Shown: positions 1 through 11,329, counted from the first letter of the stretch. The stretch is DNA of 64,000 bases from Powellomyces hirtus (GCA_025526995.1 JAHLKG010000019.1:1-64000), one strand, 5' to 3'. Numbers and translations are program-made. Notes: generated from the sequence alone by a model not told the origin.

Positions 1-797
1 AGTCTGGGATGCCACAGCTCACGGATACCTGTCCGATATAGGGTCAGACCCAACTGAGACTTTGCATCCTAGGAGCTTTCATGATGCCAGCAAAGAGCTA
101 CTTACGCCAGCGCCTGTCAGGACCACAATGTTTTTGCACGTCTGAAGAAGCTCAACGACCTGTTCCAACGTGTTGATGTCTGTGCGTTTGTTCCGTTTCG
201 CAATCTGTGCAGTACCCGAATGATGGTCAGACTTCCATGTTGAGAATGCTTCGTGATGACAAAGGCAAAAGACGAACCTTTTTCATCATGATCGCTTTCA
301 GTAAAGGTAGGAGATCCTCATCAGAGTGGTCGCGCAAAGATTCTGTCTGCAGAAAAAGCACAAGCACCGGGCGGCCAGTGTTAACAATGTCTATCTGCCA
401 TACAGATGAAGAAGAGTTCATGTGTATTGATTACCAGCTTGTATCCGAAGACCTCGAACAGCACTGAGAAAGGCAAAGCGCGGTACTTTTCTAGCCAATC
501 CCAGAAATCCAAATGCCGAGCTTCGTCCTGCATGATCAGCAGTGACTTTCCGGATATTGAGATATCAAAGCCGTGTCCGCTGGATCGAGGGGATGGTCCA
601 GATACGACATCCTCTCCTGCATTTGTGTCTTTATCGTAACGATGACCGCTGGCTAGCGCATTAGGAGAGTGCCGGTCTGGTAGCCGCCCAGCCGCCAGCT
701 GCTGGTGGCCCGCGCCAATCGTTGCCGATCCACCGCTCACAGTCCCAACAAGCTGCCGATCCGCAGTCACAATTTCCGTTTCAGCGTCCTCTTTCAT
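1..797 (-). CDS. Sir2-type NAD-dependent deacetylase, N-terminal part (runs off left edge)
   Basis: Sirtuins remove acyl groups from lysines using NAD+. Four exons read on the minus strand: 797-435, 346-278, 204-106 and 28-1, with introns 434-347, 277-205 and 105-29, all GT-AG and all phase 0. The joined protein carries FGYKL, then a DLLPLLKAI helix, KRNKRTDINTLEQVVELL, and the NAD-binding signature VVLTGAG-VSVSCGIPD, cut exactly at the intron after GAG. This is the layout of fungal Sir2/Hst1 and animal SIRT1, where a short helical segment precedes the catalytic core. The catalytic His and zinc-binding Cys lie beyond the window. The N-terminus is uncertain: the ATG at 797 is the first in frame, but the frame stays open to a stop near 889, so an upstream exon may exist. 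The first 80 residues are low-complexity. The family call is firm; orthology within sirtuins is inferred. Confidence 0.85.
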
Positions 798-2425
798 CTC
801 TACTTCCAGATGCGACTCTACGGTAGTCCCCAGTTCAAGCTCCTTCGCTGGTTCTTCTGCCGCCCCTTCGTCTGCGGTAGTATTCGCGACCTATTCGCAC
901 GCCCAGGAAACCAGAGGAGCATCAGCAAGAATTGCCAATGGACATAAATCACCCCAATCAACTAGCTTCAATGTGGGGTCTCGTCAAACTCACAGGAGGC
1001 GCTGCTTGTTCTGATAACTTGACCCGTTTCGCAACAGGATAACTTTCGGCACCGTCTCGCGCCTCCATTGTAACGCGCACTCAAGTGGTATCGGATGGGT
1101 TCCTTTCTTGAAAATTTCTAGGGAATAGCGGGTATATGCGAGGGCCAGCACTCGCAATTTCATGGACTGATCTGCCAGAATCCTGTTGGTGAAGCCCAGC
1201 CAGCCAACGTCAAGGACGAGCCCTCGCGCGACGATGGCTTAGCGGCGGGAGTGATCCAATAGCTTACCGGTCTTTCGGCTTGGCGGAGCGACAAAAAAAT
1301 AAGAATGTTTTTGACAGCAGAACTGCCATGTCATTCGTCTATGTCTTGCAAGCACTTCCTACATGCCTATGTACTCGAAATAAGCACATGTTGGGGGCCC
1401 CTAATGCTTGGCGGATGAATAGCAGCGGAGGGTATTACCGGCTGCTTTCCTATTGGATCCTACATAGTACTACACGGCCGTCGAGGCAGTGAACGAAGAG
1501 GATAGTTCACCTTCAGCTCTCTCATGACCGGTCTTTGAATTCAACCATCCCCGCCATCCCCTTTCGAGAAGCTCGCATGTGTGGGCCGTTCCTGAGCTCA
1601 CAGTCCTGACTGTCAAATGTGTTGGCCATATGCAAGCAGTCTCAGGCAGACAGTGAGGCACCCTTCAGTACTTTTACTTTGTTATATTCACATATAGTAT
1701 AGCCCTTGAAGCTATCTTGGGTTAGTGTATCATGAGTACCCTGCTCTCACACTTGCAAAGCTCGAGGGGGAGGGGGGCTGTAGAGTAGATCACTCCATAA
1801 GCATGCGTGAACGCGCGTACACCTTGAACGGCCACATGACGTGGATTCACAATCCATGTCAGAAAACATGTGAATTAGTGCGATTGGGAATCTTACTTGA
1901 CACGAAATAGACAAGTTCTGGACTCGTTGTAGATAGGTGTGTTTTCAGTCGTTGAGCTAAAAATTTTCATTTCTCTGGAAATCTGCATAGCAGGCTTTAC
2001 AGCTGTCTACTTGGAATGCATACACTCTACGTGCAGTCATTGAACTATGACACTATATCATTGCAGTTGCGTCGACAACAGTGTTGGAATTCTCAAGTAA
2101 AAAAACATGAACAAGAAGATGGCCTGTCGATAGTTTGCAGATTCACACCCGAAGCGATGCTCATTACTTGCACAGCCACATATTAGCGCTAAACGACTAA
2201 GCACGTCAACGCTGCCGTCACTCCCGCTTTTTGACCGTCAAATTTATCACACTTCTGTGAGCTGAACCCAACCAGTACCACACTGAGACTACCATAACCA
2301 TAGGTCTCAGCCAGCGAAAGTCCCCAGCTGGTCAGTCTCCCCTTCTCCCCTCCCCATCTATTCCGCCCTATTCCTGCTAGCCCGCCCCTCTCCGCCCAAG
2401 TCGCATTCATCCCCACCTTCACACC
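798..2425. other. intergenic region, no gene seen
   Basis: About 1.6 kb between the divergent Sir2 gene and the GPI-like protein gene. Only short ORFs without domains or plausible splice partners occur. It presumably holds both promoters. A pyrimidine-rich stretch (about 2331-2400) lies directly before the start at 2426. Confidence 0.5.
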
Positions 2426-3491
2426 ATGACCATTGGGCGGTCACTCTGCAGAAAGGGCGTAGCTTTTCTCCTAGCCGCCTTGGTGGCTCTGCTTTGCTCA
2501 GCTTCTCTCGCCGCTGCTCAGGTTCCACCACCCGCTACAGTCCTCAGCTTGGGCAGGTTTATGTCAGAAGCGCAATTCAAGGCGTTCGCGGACCAGGTTC
2601 AAGCTGCTTGTGAGTATTGTGGCATGAGGAATGGACCCCGCTGCTGTTCAGAATGAGTTTGTTGGAAGCGGATGTTGGTATAAAGTCTTTCAAAGTCTTT
2701 TGATGCCAGCGAGAGATCCTGACTCTGTGAACTGGGAGAAGGGAGAAACATAGACCTGCTATCTTCATCCGCATTTCCGCATTCTTTTCTTGATATTAAC
2801 CTTTTGGAACGCTTTCTAGACAACCAAATCCCAAACCCCGACCCCAAAATAACCAACGCCGTCAATGGCGTCACTTCCACTGCCGGACACGGACCGGTAG
2901 ATGCAGGAGCCGTCGACTATCTTGCAAAGGTAAAGCAACTCACATATACCACAAATGATCGTTGTTGCTCACGTTTCAATGCGATCCCAGCGTCTCTCCG
3001 CTGTCCTACCACCAGGTGACCCAGCGTACGCTCCACTAGCCGACGCCTCTAACCAACTGTCCGCCGCCGTTGCCGCTTCCGAAAACAATCGCCCCATTCC
3101 CTTCCCAACACCCTTCCGGACCGTCACATTCGGGGAACCAACACCAACTATCTCGCCTATTCCCACTTTCCTTCCTACCTCAACTCGCCCCACAGCAACC
3201 ACCGCAACCGAAACAGTCATCCAAACTTCCGCCATCACCAGCTGGTCCACCACTCTCAGTGGAACCGCTACCGTGTCGGTCCCCGTCACGACAATGACCC
3301 TCATTGTCACCACCACCCGCGTGGCGAACGGGAACGGGGGGCCAACGTTTGGATTGCCCTTCCAGCCGACGGCTGTCGCGCAGAGTAATGCTGTTGCGGG
3401 ACAGAGGGGAATGCTGTTGGATGGCGCACTAGCGAATGGGATTATTGCTTCGTGCTTGGTGGGAGTTGGGATCATAGCGTTGGTGGCGTAA
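2426..3491 (+). CDS. secreted S/T-rich, probably GPI-anchored surface protein
   Basis: Exons 2426-2609, 2820-2929 and 2991-3491; introns start GTGAGT and GTAAAG and end CTAG and CCAG, and the frame is kept. Residues 1-32 are a signal peptide with core FLLAALVALL and cleavage near AAAQ. A conserved-looking 100-residue region follows (LGRFMSEAQFKAFADQVQAA, then a stretch ending DYLAK and the NQLSAAVA helix). A Thr/Ser/Pro-rich stalk of about 80 residues comes next, and the protein ends in a hydrophobic tail (IIASCLVGVGIIALVA) without basic residues, as in GPI-anchor signals. No catalytic motif is visible. I infer a cell-wall or cell-surface mannoprotein-like product. The family is not recognised. 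Confidence 0.75.
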
Positions 3492-4116
3492 TGGAAGTTG
3501 GACACCATCTTACCATTTTACTGTTACATGCATGACATGGGGAAGCATCTTTTGGAAAAGCATCGTGGATTCTTGACCCGGGCGTAATTGGAGGATGTGG
3601 ATTCTTGAGTAGACACGACAAATGATCCCGCCGCATCCCGCACCCCGCCCCCCAAGACTTGCACTTTTGTGTCCCCGCTGCCGGGAGCTGGATCTCATCA
3701 ACTGGCTCATTCCCATCATCCGAAATCTGATTCAAAGCGGGGCAAATCCCAGCGCAGTCATCACAACATTTTCAGGCGCTGTGCACACAGGGGTGACACC
3801 ATAGCTGCCTGTTACATTTACATATATACATTTTTCTAGCTTCTTTCCCCCAATAGAATTCTCGCAAAATCCCCTTTGAAATATCTGTGCGCACAAGAAA
3901 GTCAATAATATTAGATGCAGTAGTTGCCAGTGTTGCGCGTGCAACGTGGATGCAGATTCACTTAAATCTGCTACCTTTCGAAGCAGCAAGGCTGTGGTCT
4001 TCTCACACAGAATTGTGTATACAGTAATCAAGATAAAAAAATCAAACAATTTGAAAAATGACTGAAGAACGCTGTCCCAGTGACATCAAACCACGGTACC
4101 ACAACTGCTGCACCTC
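3492..4116. other. intergenic region between convergent genes
   Basis: The 3' ends of the GPI-like gene and the first tau-like gene face each other here. No supported ORF. The stretch around 3810-4060 is AT-rich, as expected for 3' UTR and terminator sequence. Confidence 0.45.
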
Positions 4117-5548
4117 TCAATTGGCAGCTTTGGCCAGCTCGCGTTTTGTCACGTACAGTGTCGGCTCGTTGACTTTGGGAGATGGAAGGGTTAAATGTCC
4201 GTCATAGTCGGTCGGGAGGCGGCAGGAATGAAATTGACTCACCGATAACAACATGTCCGCCAAGGGGCTTGTGCTTGATATTGTCCAGCGACCCGACTTT
4301 GGAATGGGCGCGCGGCCGCACCGGCACGTCGGTGATTTGCACTTGTCCGCCGCCCGGGACATGCGCAATGTTCTGTGCCATGGTGGAAAAAAAAATGAGT
4401 AATCCACAGAGGTAACTACGAACGAGGTACAGACGAGTCTGTACCTCAAAGCTTCCGACTTTAGATGCCACGCGGCTCAGTTTGGCAGTTTTGATGGGTT
4501 CATCTACAATTCGCTTCTTGCCGCCGCCTGGTCGGTGGTGGATGTTGTCTGTAAGTGTAAATTTGATCAGGAGATTTGTTTGGAGCTATCTAGCTCGCTG
4601 CTTTGATGCCGGTGCGTTACCAAGCGATCCGATCTTAGACGATATCTTCCGCCGACCAGGCAACGCCGTCGGGACCTCGACATAGTTGCTCACGACGGGC
4701 GATCGGAAAAAGCCCGCTGCGGTGCTCAGGCGGGCCGAGTGCCTGAAGGTGCTCTGCCAGAGAAAAATTAGAATCGTCCGTGAACAACAACACATAGGTT
4801 CGGCGAAATTTACATCAGAAGACGCCAAGAGCGCATTGGCGCTAACCGAGCGTGACAATGCCCGGCTGTTCCTGCGTGTGCCATAGGTCGACTGCGGTTT
4901 ATGGTTGATATTGTCCCAAGACCCGACTTTAGACTGCGCGCGGTCGCTGAAGTGGAGGGGTTCGTTGATAATTTGAACTTCGCCCCTGCAAAGGTAGACG
5001 TGCTTAGACATGGGTAGCAATAGACTGATAATGATGTTGTGCTTCCCACTTCCCTTACCCTGGCGGCGTCCAGTGCAGATTGTCAAGCGACCCGACCCGG
5101 CTTTGCGCCTGCTTTTTGAATTGGAGTTTTTGATCAAAGATTTTGACGTCCCCTATGAGATTCGAAAGTCTCACATCAAAAAAGGTGGATTATACAAAAA
5201 GCCATCCTCGAGCCAAACACATACCACCCGGTTTTTGCCAATGTACGTTATCCTACCAGACAAAGCCCTCATAAGTCAAAATTCACGGAAAGGGGAAACA
5301 ATCCACCCATCTACCCGTTCTCATCTCGCTCTCCCACGCACCTTTGACCCTACTTTCGGTTCCACCACAACGACATGCACAGCATGAGCACTAGCCGATT
5401 TCACACGGACCGCCTTCTTCGGTTCCGTGCCCAACGTATTCACCGGCGGGAGACCCGGGTGGGGCGTGAGGCTCTGTCTACGAACGGTGGTGGATACGGT
5501 CGTGGGGCGCGGGACTTGAATGCCGAGGGTTTGGCTGGAGATGGGCAT
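4117..5548 (-). CDS. tau/MAP2/MAP4-like microtubule-associated protein, five tubulin-binding repeats
   Basis: Tau-family repeats bind along microtubules and stabilise them. Exons on the minus strand: 5548 to about 5342, 5152-5059, 4985-4814, 4753-4621, 4548-4445, 4372-4243 and 4172-4117 (stop). Exons 2-7 join with consistent phases; the exon 1 donor is unresolved, because the obvious GTGCGT at 5341 is phase 0 while exon 2 needs phase 1. The N-terminus (MPISSQTLGIQVPRP...) is Pro/Thr/Ser-rich. Five repeats follow, with cores SRVGSLDNLHWTPPGGG, SKVGSWDNINHKP, SKIGSLDNIHHRPGGG, SKVGSFENIAHVPGGG and SKVGSLDNIKHKPLGG, each preceded by a VKI/VQI-type hexapeptide. This matches the Pfam tubulin-binding repeat (KVGS-x-DN-x-x-H-x-PGGG). 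Repeat 2 has lost PGGG and is followed by a 55-residue spacer. Splice junctions fall inside or just before repeats. Confidence 0.85.
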
Positions 5549-6438
5549 GGTGGTGCGATATTTGCGTGCGGTGGGATGTAGGAAATGCGTGTGTTATGGG
5601 TTTGTTCAATTGGTAGAGTGCGGGCGGGGTGGGGCCCTTGTCGCTCGATTTATTTATATTAATTTTATCTTGACGGCCTCACCAAGACGGCGTCATAGCG
5701 GTGACGCAATGTGCAAAGATGAAATGCGTATGTTGATGCACATTTGGAAGATTAAGCGTTTTGGCATTAGGGTTATCTAGTGTGTTCATCGCGTGGCATG
5801 ATATATCCGTGAATCAAACGGGATGTTCTGCATATTGATCCCGCGTACCGGGGTTAGAGTAACAGGAAGCCGAGTAACAGGATAGTGCTGTCTGCGTAGA
5901 TGCACCAAGGACCAGTCGATCATGCCTTTGAGAACGATTATGTCTATGAATTGACTTTTGGTCTGTCCGGACTTGATCAATGAAAGTCTTGGTCATTGTG
6001 TTTCCAACTCCCATTTGTGGCAAGAAATACAGTACTAACAAAAAGTACATTCTTGCACTTGAAGAGCCTTAACCACTGACTACCTGCAATTGTCTACCTG
6101 CCCGGCAGGTCTTTGGCTGGAAGAGCGGGGGCAAGCCACGTCTGGCTTACCTAATGATATGTAACCGCGCATGGGCAAACGAGTGGGATATGGTCGAAGC
6201 GACCACTTCTTTCAAATGAATGTGGTAGATAAAGATGTATCCTAATCTATCGGCTCCCACGTAGCGAGAGAATAGGACAATTGAGGCCACATGCACTGAT
6301 GGCTCTGCCCCATCCGCCAATCACCGCCCTTGCGTGCGTCCTCATGAGAAAGCAGCCTTCTGAGCGTTCATCTATATCGCATCTTCAAACTGCGAGGCAA
6401 CTGAAATCTGGCAATGACGTTTTATTGTTCTATGTACG
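5549..6438. other. intergenic region, no gene seen
   Basis: Upstream of the first tau-like gene and downstream of the DUF4112-type gene. Short ORFs on both strands lack domains and codon consistency. An AT-rich patch at about 5650-5672 (tttatttatattaatttta) could be a core promoter element for the minus-strand gene. Confidence 0.4.
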
Positions 6439-7288
6439 TCATCTCAACGGCGCAAGGGGCACCGCCGTTTCTAGCTTCAGGAGCCATTTGTCGAGCATTC
6501 TATTCAACACAAGCAGTAGTATGAATAAGTTCCCAGCAAAGTAACAAGATGATATGCTGAGAAGGAAGTCTGCTCACCTGAGATTCCGCCAGGTTGGTCG
6601 GTAGATGTTAGCGCACAGGCCGCCGACCAACGGAATCAGGCCGAGGGCTCCACCCAACAGCGCATTGAACATCATTTTGGGCAGCACGTCGGACGGCAGG
6701 TTCGGGGTTTGGGCAGCAAGGATGAGTGGATACATCTAATACCACAATGACCAAAATTCAAATAAAGAATATGTATCGGGAAGCGTTAGAGGATCTTGTC
6801 TCCATTCTTTTGCAAGGGCAGAGCAACTCACAGCCATGGTCACAGTGACGACAGACCCAACGATGGGAACCATGCCAATCAACGTCGTGATACCAATCCT
6901 ATAGCCGACGTACGGTATACGCAGGAATGTCTCGAGGTAGCGTACTGGGGTCTTGTACATCTGCAGACGACGGCGGACTTGCTATTTCCAAAAACCATCA
7001 TAACGCCCATTAGACCAAGAATCAAACAAAACCGACAACAATCATCATTCGGCCACCCACCGACAAATTTAGCGGGGTAAACACAAACCGTAGCGTCGAT
7101 GTCGCATAATGGATACCGGCGCGCACACTGGCGCCTACGAAGCGATAGGAGGCGGCAATCAGATGCGCTATCCGGCGGAGATTGTAAAAGAGGCCATGGG
7201 ACTGCTGGACAGTGAGTGTGCTTGGGGGACGAGGGCCCAGCCCAACGGTGGTTGTGCCTTGGCAGTATAATGGTTTAGAGAAAAGCAT
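6439..7288 (-). CDS. DUF4112-type membrane protein
   Basis: Exons on the minus strand: about 7288-7061, 6960-6832, 6735-6578 and 6499-6439; introns are GT-AG and phases agree. The product has two copies of a hydrophobic turn typical of DUF4112: GITTLIGMVPIVGSVV and MMFNALLGGALGLIPLVGG, the second followed by WRNLRMLDKW, like the family's C-terminal region. Two or more membrane-embedded segments are expected. The biochemical role of the family is unknown. The start is uncertain: ATG 7288 (MLFSKPL) is used here, but the frame is open to ATG 7444, which would leave only 32 bp to the divergent gene at 7477. The domain itself is clear; start confidence is low. Confidence 0.72.
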
Positions 7289-7476
7289 ATGTGTGTTGGG
7301 CGGTAGCCGTGGTAGTGGAGGTTGGGTTCTGGTATTTCGAACATGGCGAATTTTGAGGGCTGACAGTTCCACGCGTGCGTCATCGCGGAGCCAAACACAC
7401 ACCACAGTAGCTACTCGTGCGAAGCAGCCAAACAAACACTTCATACTGTAATAGCCATCTAAACTAAATTCCAACA

Positions 7477-7894
7477 ATGACTCGTTCCCACACCCACAGC
7501 ACTGGTGCCGCCGCACAACAGCACGACCGACACATGTCCCGCAACGGCGCAACCGCCAGCGGCAGCAAGAAATCCGGTGAAGGAAAACATAACTGGGGCG
7601 ACCCCTCGTCCTCTTCGTCCGCTGAGGATTTGCCTCTCACCAAAGAGTTTGGCGACTCCAACTTTAACTCGGTCACCGATATCGACGAATTGGAACGCAT
7701 TGAGGCTCATTCGGGCGATGCGGGCCAGAAATATCAGAGTAGGGTTACGGTACGTATTGGGCGTGTGTGGTAATCATGTGATAGACGTTCACACCTTTTA
7801 CTTTGTTTTTTCTCGCAAGACGGTGACGGTCGAGGAGTTCGCAAATGAAAAAGGCGTGTCCCCGGACACAGCCAGACGTGCGGCCCGTGAATAG
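7477..7894 (+). CDS. small hydrophilic protein of unknown function
   Basis: Exons 7477-7749 and 7820-7894 (intron GTACGT...CAAG, phase 0), giving 115 residues. The N-terminal half is rich in Gly, Ser, His and Lys and contains GKHNWGDPSSSSS, a Gly-x-x-NWG motif seen in small fungal RNA-binding or stress-type proteins (Stm1/HABP4-like tails). The middle is acidic (TDIDELERIEAHSGDAG) and the C-terminus is VTVEEFANEKGVSPDTARRAARE. No enzyme motif or membrane segment. It is head-to-head with the DUF4112-type gene. The splice model is well supported; any functional assignment would be guesswork. Confidence 0.65.
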
Positions 7895-8499
7895 CATGCG
7901 GGTACATGTATTCATTCAACGTTGTCGATGAGAAGACTAACCAACCAAGCACGCTAATCGAGTGATTCACTCATTATCTACAGGAATGAGATATTGCGAC
8001 ACGGGAAGAACAGTTTTCCGTTGTTTCTGAATTGACTTTTTCCCATACTGTGTCACCATTCTTCCTTGTTTGACTTCATTGAGTATGTAGCGAGGTAGTT
8101 TTATCTCTCGTGCGGTTTAACTTCGTTGAGTATGTAGAGACGTACTTTTTTCTCTCATGTGTTTCATTTACCCCCTATCAACTTTGTGTCTCTACCTTTC
8201 CGATGAATGAATTGTGAGTGTTGATGCACCAACAAAGTTCAATGTCCATGCAAGAAGTGGCGCATATAAAGGTGTGAAAATTATATTACAGGTGCAGAAA
8301 CAAGAACAATTTAAGGGCAGTATGAACTGAAAACTAGACGACGGGGGGAGTCTCAGCCAAAAAAAAAAAAAGAATGTACGGCAAGTTTGAAAGAGAGGAA
8401 GGCAATGAGGTTTTGTAGGGATGGCGAATATAAACGAGGTTCGGTAAAAGTGGTAGTATTGAAGTGGTCGTGAGCAGAGGTTCTTGTTCTTCATCGTCT
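7895..8499. other. intergenic region between convergent genes
   Basis: Holds the 47-nt direct repeat, a 12-A run near 8359-8370 and AT-rich 3' UTR-like sequence. No coding ORF is supported. Confidence 0.4.
8074..8161. repeat. imperfect direct repeat, 47-nt period, two copies
   Basis: The block starting CTTCATTGAGTATGTAG at 8074 recurs as CTTCGTTGAGTATGTAG at 8121. Similarity continues through a T-rich stretch and TCTCTCRTG. It lies in the gap between convergent 3' ends (7895-8499), which otherwise shows no gene. Confidence 0.7.
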
Positions 8500-9925
8500 T
8501 TAGGCAATGAGGGGCGCTATTTCAGCCAAAGGCCCCGCTGTTTTCCCGTAGCTTGGCCCTGCTGCTGGTGCCACTTGGGGATGAGCGGCAGCACCCAGCC
8601 CAGCCATCCAAGAGGGCGGGGTGATACCGGTCTGATCGTTGATGGTCGTGAGCAAAGGCGGAAGGGCCTGGAAAATGTTCCGAATAGGCGCCATGGGGTC
8701 CATTGATCCCTCGCTGCCTTCGCCGCCCGTGTTCCAGACTGTGATTTTGGGCTGCAGGCCCTGGATGGCCTCGGCGTTGGTGCGGGCCAGGTCTTGGTAG
8801 AGGCCTTTTTCGAGCATGAGGTATTGCATGAGAGCAGCGGGGTTGTTGTTGAATGCGCCGGCAAGCTGAGCTAGACCGTCGGCCTGGGCAGCGTACATGG
8901 CCTTGACGGCCTCGGCGTCCCTCTGAGCAGCATAGAGACGGGCATCAGCTGCACGTTGTTCCTTGTACAGCGCCGCGTCGGCCCCCGCAAGTATGGTTTC
9001 GGCTTCGACTTTGGCCTTGGCGAGCTTGTCGGCACGCAAGCGTTCTTGTTCGACCAGTGCGCGTTTCGTCTCGACCTCGCGCTGGAGTTCCGCGTCACGC
9101 AAACTCGCGGCTTTCTCGGTCTCGATCTGAGCAATCTTGACACCCTGAGCATACTCGGTCTGCTTGATCTCGAGGGACGCCTGTGCAGCGGCCATTTCTC
9201 CCTTCCGCTCAGCTTCGAAAATGACCGCGGAGGCTTCTACACGCGAGCTTTCTTTACGGGTCTGACCCTCTCGTTCCTTCTCCCCGACATTTCCCAAGTA
9301 CCGCGCATTCGCAACATCAATCTTAGCTTGGTTGACAGCGCCCTCATGGGACTTGAGACGCAGGTACTGGAAGTACTCAGAACCTTGAGTGTCGGTGAGT
9401 TGCTTGACGTTGGCGTTATAGATGAAGAGACCGAATTGGTCGAGTTCGGCTTGGACGTGCTTAATGACGTTTTCTTTGAAGAACTTGCGCTCTTTGAAAA
9501 TCTCCTCCATCGTCATACTCGCGGCAATCACACGAGTCTCGCCCTCGATTACACCGCGAACGAGCTCCTGGATGTGATCGGAGCCTTTGTCAGCTAGGGC
9601 AAGTAGGCGGGCGTACTTGAGCAGCTCAGCGGGCTCGTCGCGGACACCGATGGTGAACACGGCCGGGAGAGAGACTAGAGGGCGACAAAACAGAACATCA
9701 ATACTAGTCGAGATGTGCAACCGATGAATGGCATGAAAATAGCAACGTACATTCAAGTTTCTCGGCACTCATCGCATTGAGACTAAGAGTGAAATTGCGA
9801 GGCGTGATGTTGATGGTCGTGGCCTTTTGCAAAGGCCAGACGTAGCATTTTTTGGCCAGCTTGAGGTCGGCAATCCCCGCGCCGGTGACGACAATGTACT
9901 CGTTTGCGCTCGCGACATGCCACAT
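8500..9925 (-). CDS. flotillin/reggie family membrane scaffold protein
   Basis: Flotillins are SPFH-domain proteins that coat sterol-rich membrane patches on the cytoplasmic face. Exons 9925-9751 and 9674-8500 (intron GTACGT...TCTAG, 76 nt), giving 449 residues, close to the usual 430. The SPFH domain spans roughly residues 1-190: MWHVASANEYIVVTGAG start, the WPLQKATTINITPRNFTL strand, FTIGVRDEPAELLKYARLL, IQELVRGVIEGETRVIAASMTMEEIF. The flotillin coiled coil with many E-A repeats (ASLEIKQTEYAQGVKIAQIETEKAA) follows, then a Gly/Pro/Ala-rich tail. It is longer and closer to animal and filamentous-fungal flotillins than to bacterial FloT. A TATA box on the minus strand at 10139-10131 lies about 205 nt upstream. 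Confidence 0.93.
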
Positions 9926-11329
9926 GTTGGGTGACTGATTTGATGGGGAATTAGGACGTGGAGTAGGTGTTTATCGAGAGTCTGCGAGTTGATAGTCTGA
10001 CTGGCTACTGAAATGAAAGTGTGGACGGACAGGAAGCTTGTGGTGGACGGTGGAGAGCTAGTTGCTGTTGGGTGCAGTAGTAGATTTGAGGATGATGTTG
10101 AGAGGAGGGGAAAACCGAGCGCGGGGCCGGCTTTTATAGACGCGGGAGGAAAAGTGGCGGCACAGCCGGCCGGACACTATGGAGCATTTTAGATTCTACC
10201 CGACGATGGTCCAACCCAACACGTTTGCCGTTTCCGCGTGAGGAGTGTCGGCGTTCAAAGGAGCGCGCTAGGGTTACGCTTACTCATGGCTTACTCAGCC
10301 GCACAGAGTCTAATTGATCCAATCAAGTAGTTGTGGCTCTTTGCGTAAAACTCCAACAGACACTTGGCATTTCGGAACTATCCTACATCTAGCATCACGT
10401 TGCCTTCGCCCTTCGATCGAAACTTCACACTTGTCGATAATTATTCACACTTGCTTTTGTCGATACGGCCAGGCAGTTGTGGCCAAGAGACAAACTCGCA
10501 AAGGGTCACGCGCTTCTCGGTGGAGATAACATTCGTCACGGGACCGCTGGGACGTTCATCATGCGGGAATAAAGTATTCATCAGAGATCCCGAGCATATG
10601 TCACCATCGGTGTTGAATGTAACACGAAAATGTGGGGGACTTGGGGCTTTCACGTGCGGATGTGGGCGGCTATCGATGGCATTGCGGGAACCTCATTGTT
10701 CGCCAAGTCAGACCAAAATGTATGGGGAAGGAATGCCTGCACTGGGCCCTTGGCGTTCCTTCCATCCGAAGGGTCAGCTGCAATGAGCGATGGAAATATA
10801 CGGCGTGCTCCGTTGTCTGCTCCTAATTTCCCCTCATGTTTACGGGCCACACAACTTGTCGTTTTTGGGCGCACGGTAATGACTGGTTTAGGTTTGACTA
10901 GGTAACCATGACTGGCGGGTTGCGCACATGTCACATGTCCATTTGCGGCCTACCGCACCCATCAATAAGTTCCAAACATGGACAGATAAGTCACGCGCTT
11001 AGAGCTAAGTTAACTCCACCGGCAAGGTTTCTCTGTGATGACGACAGCGCGAAGAAAATGAAAACACCCACGAGATTCCAGACGGCCAGTGAATCATCCA
11101 TTGGAAATAGAACGTATATGAACACGTAGTAGTGGTTTTGGTAACGAGCCGTTATAGCGCATGTCGTGAGATTGTGTGAAAAACTGCAAGAATGACGAGA
11201 AGAATGACCAATGAGGCGTCAGGCCGCGCGTGACGTCAGTTAGAATTCCAACACTTCGAACTTCGACTTCGCACATACTGTTTTCTTCACAAATATTTCT
11301 TCAACAACCGCTTTGTATATATATATAAA
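9926..11329. other. divergent promoter region, no gene seen
   Basis: 1.4 kb between flotillin (minus) and acetate kinase (plus). Several short overlapping ORFs at 10314-10934 have no domain and conflict on both strands. A TATATATATATAAAA run at about 11315-11329 directly abuts the acetate kinase start. Confidence 0.45.
10131..10139 (-). promoter_or_regulatory. TATA box upstream of flotillin gene
   Basis: Reads CTATAAAAG on the minus strand, about 205 nt before the flotillin start codon, in a region without coding signal. Confidence 0.5.

Noticed and set aside
2969..3508. 179-codon minus-strand ORF
   Set aside because: Antisense to the S/T-rich stalk of the GPI-like protein, with low-complexity Val/Gly composition.
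8956..9597. 213-codon plus-strand ORF
   Set aside because: Antisense to the flotillin coiled coil; Glu/Ala codons give long open complements.
10314..10934. Cluster of short ORFs upstream of acetate kinase
   Set aside because: They overlap in several frames on both strands, show no domain and no coherent splice model.
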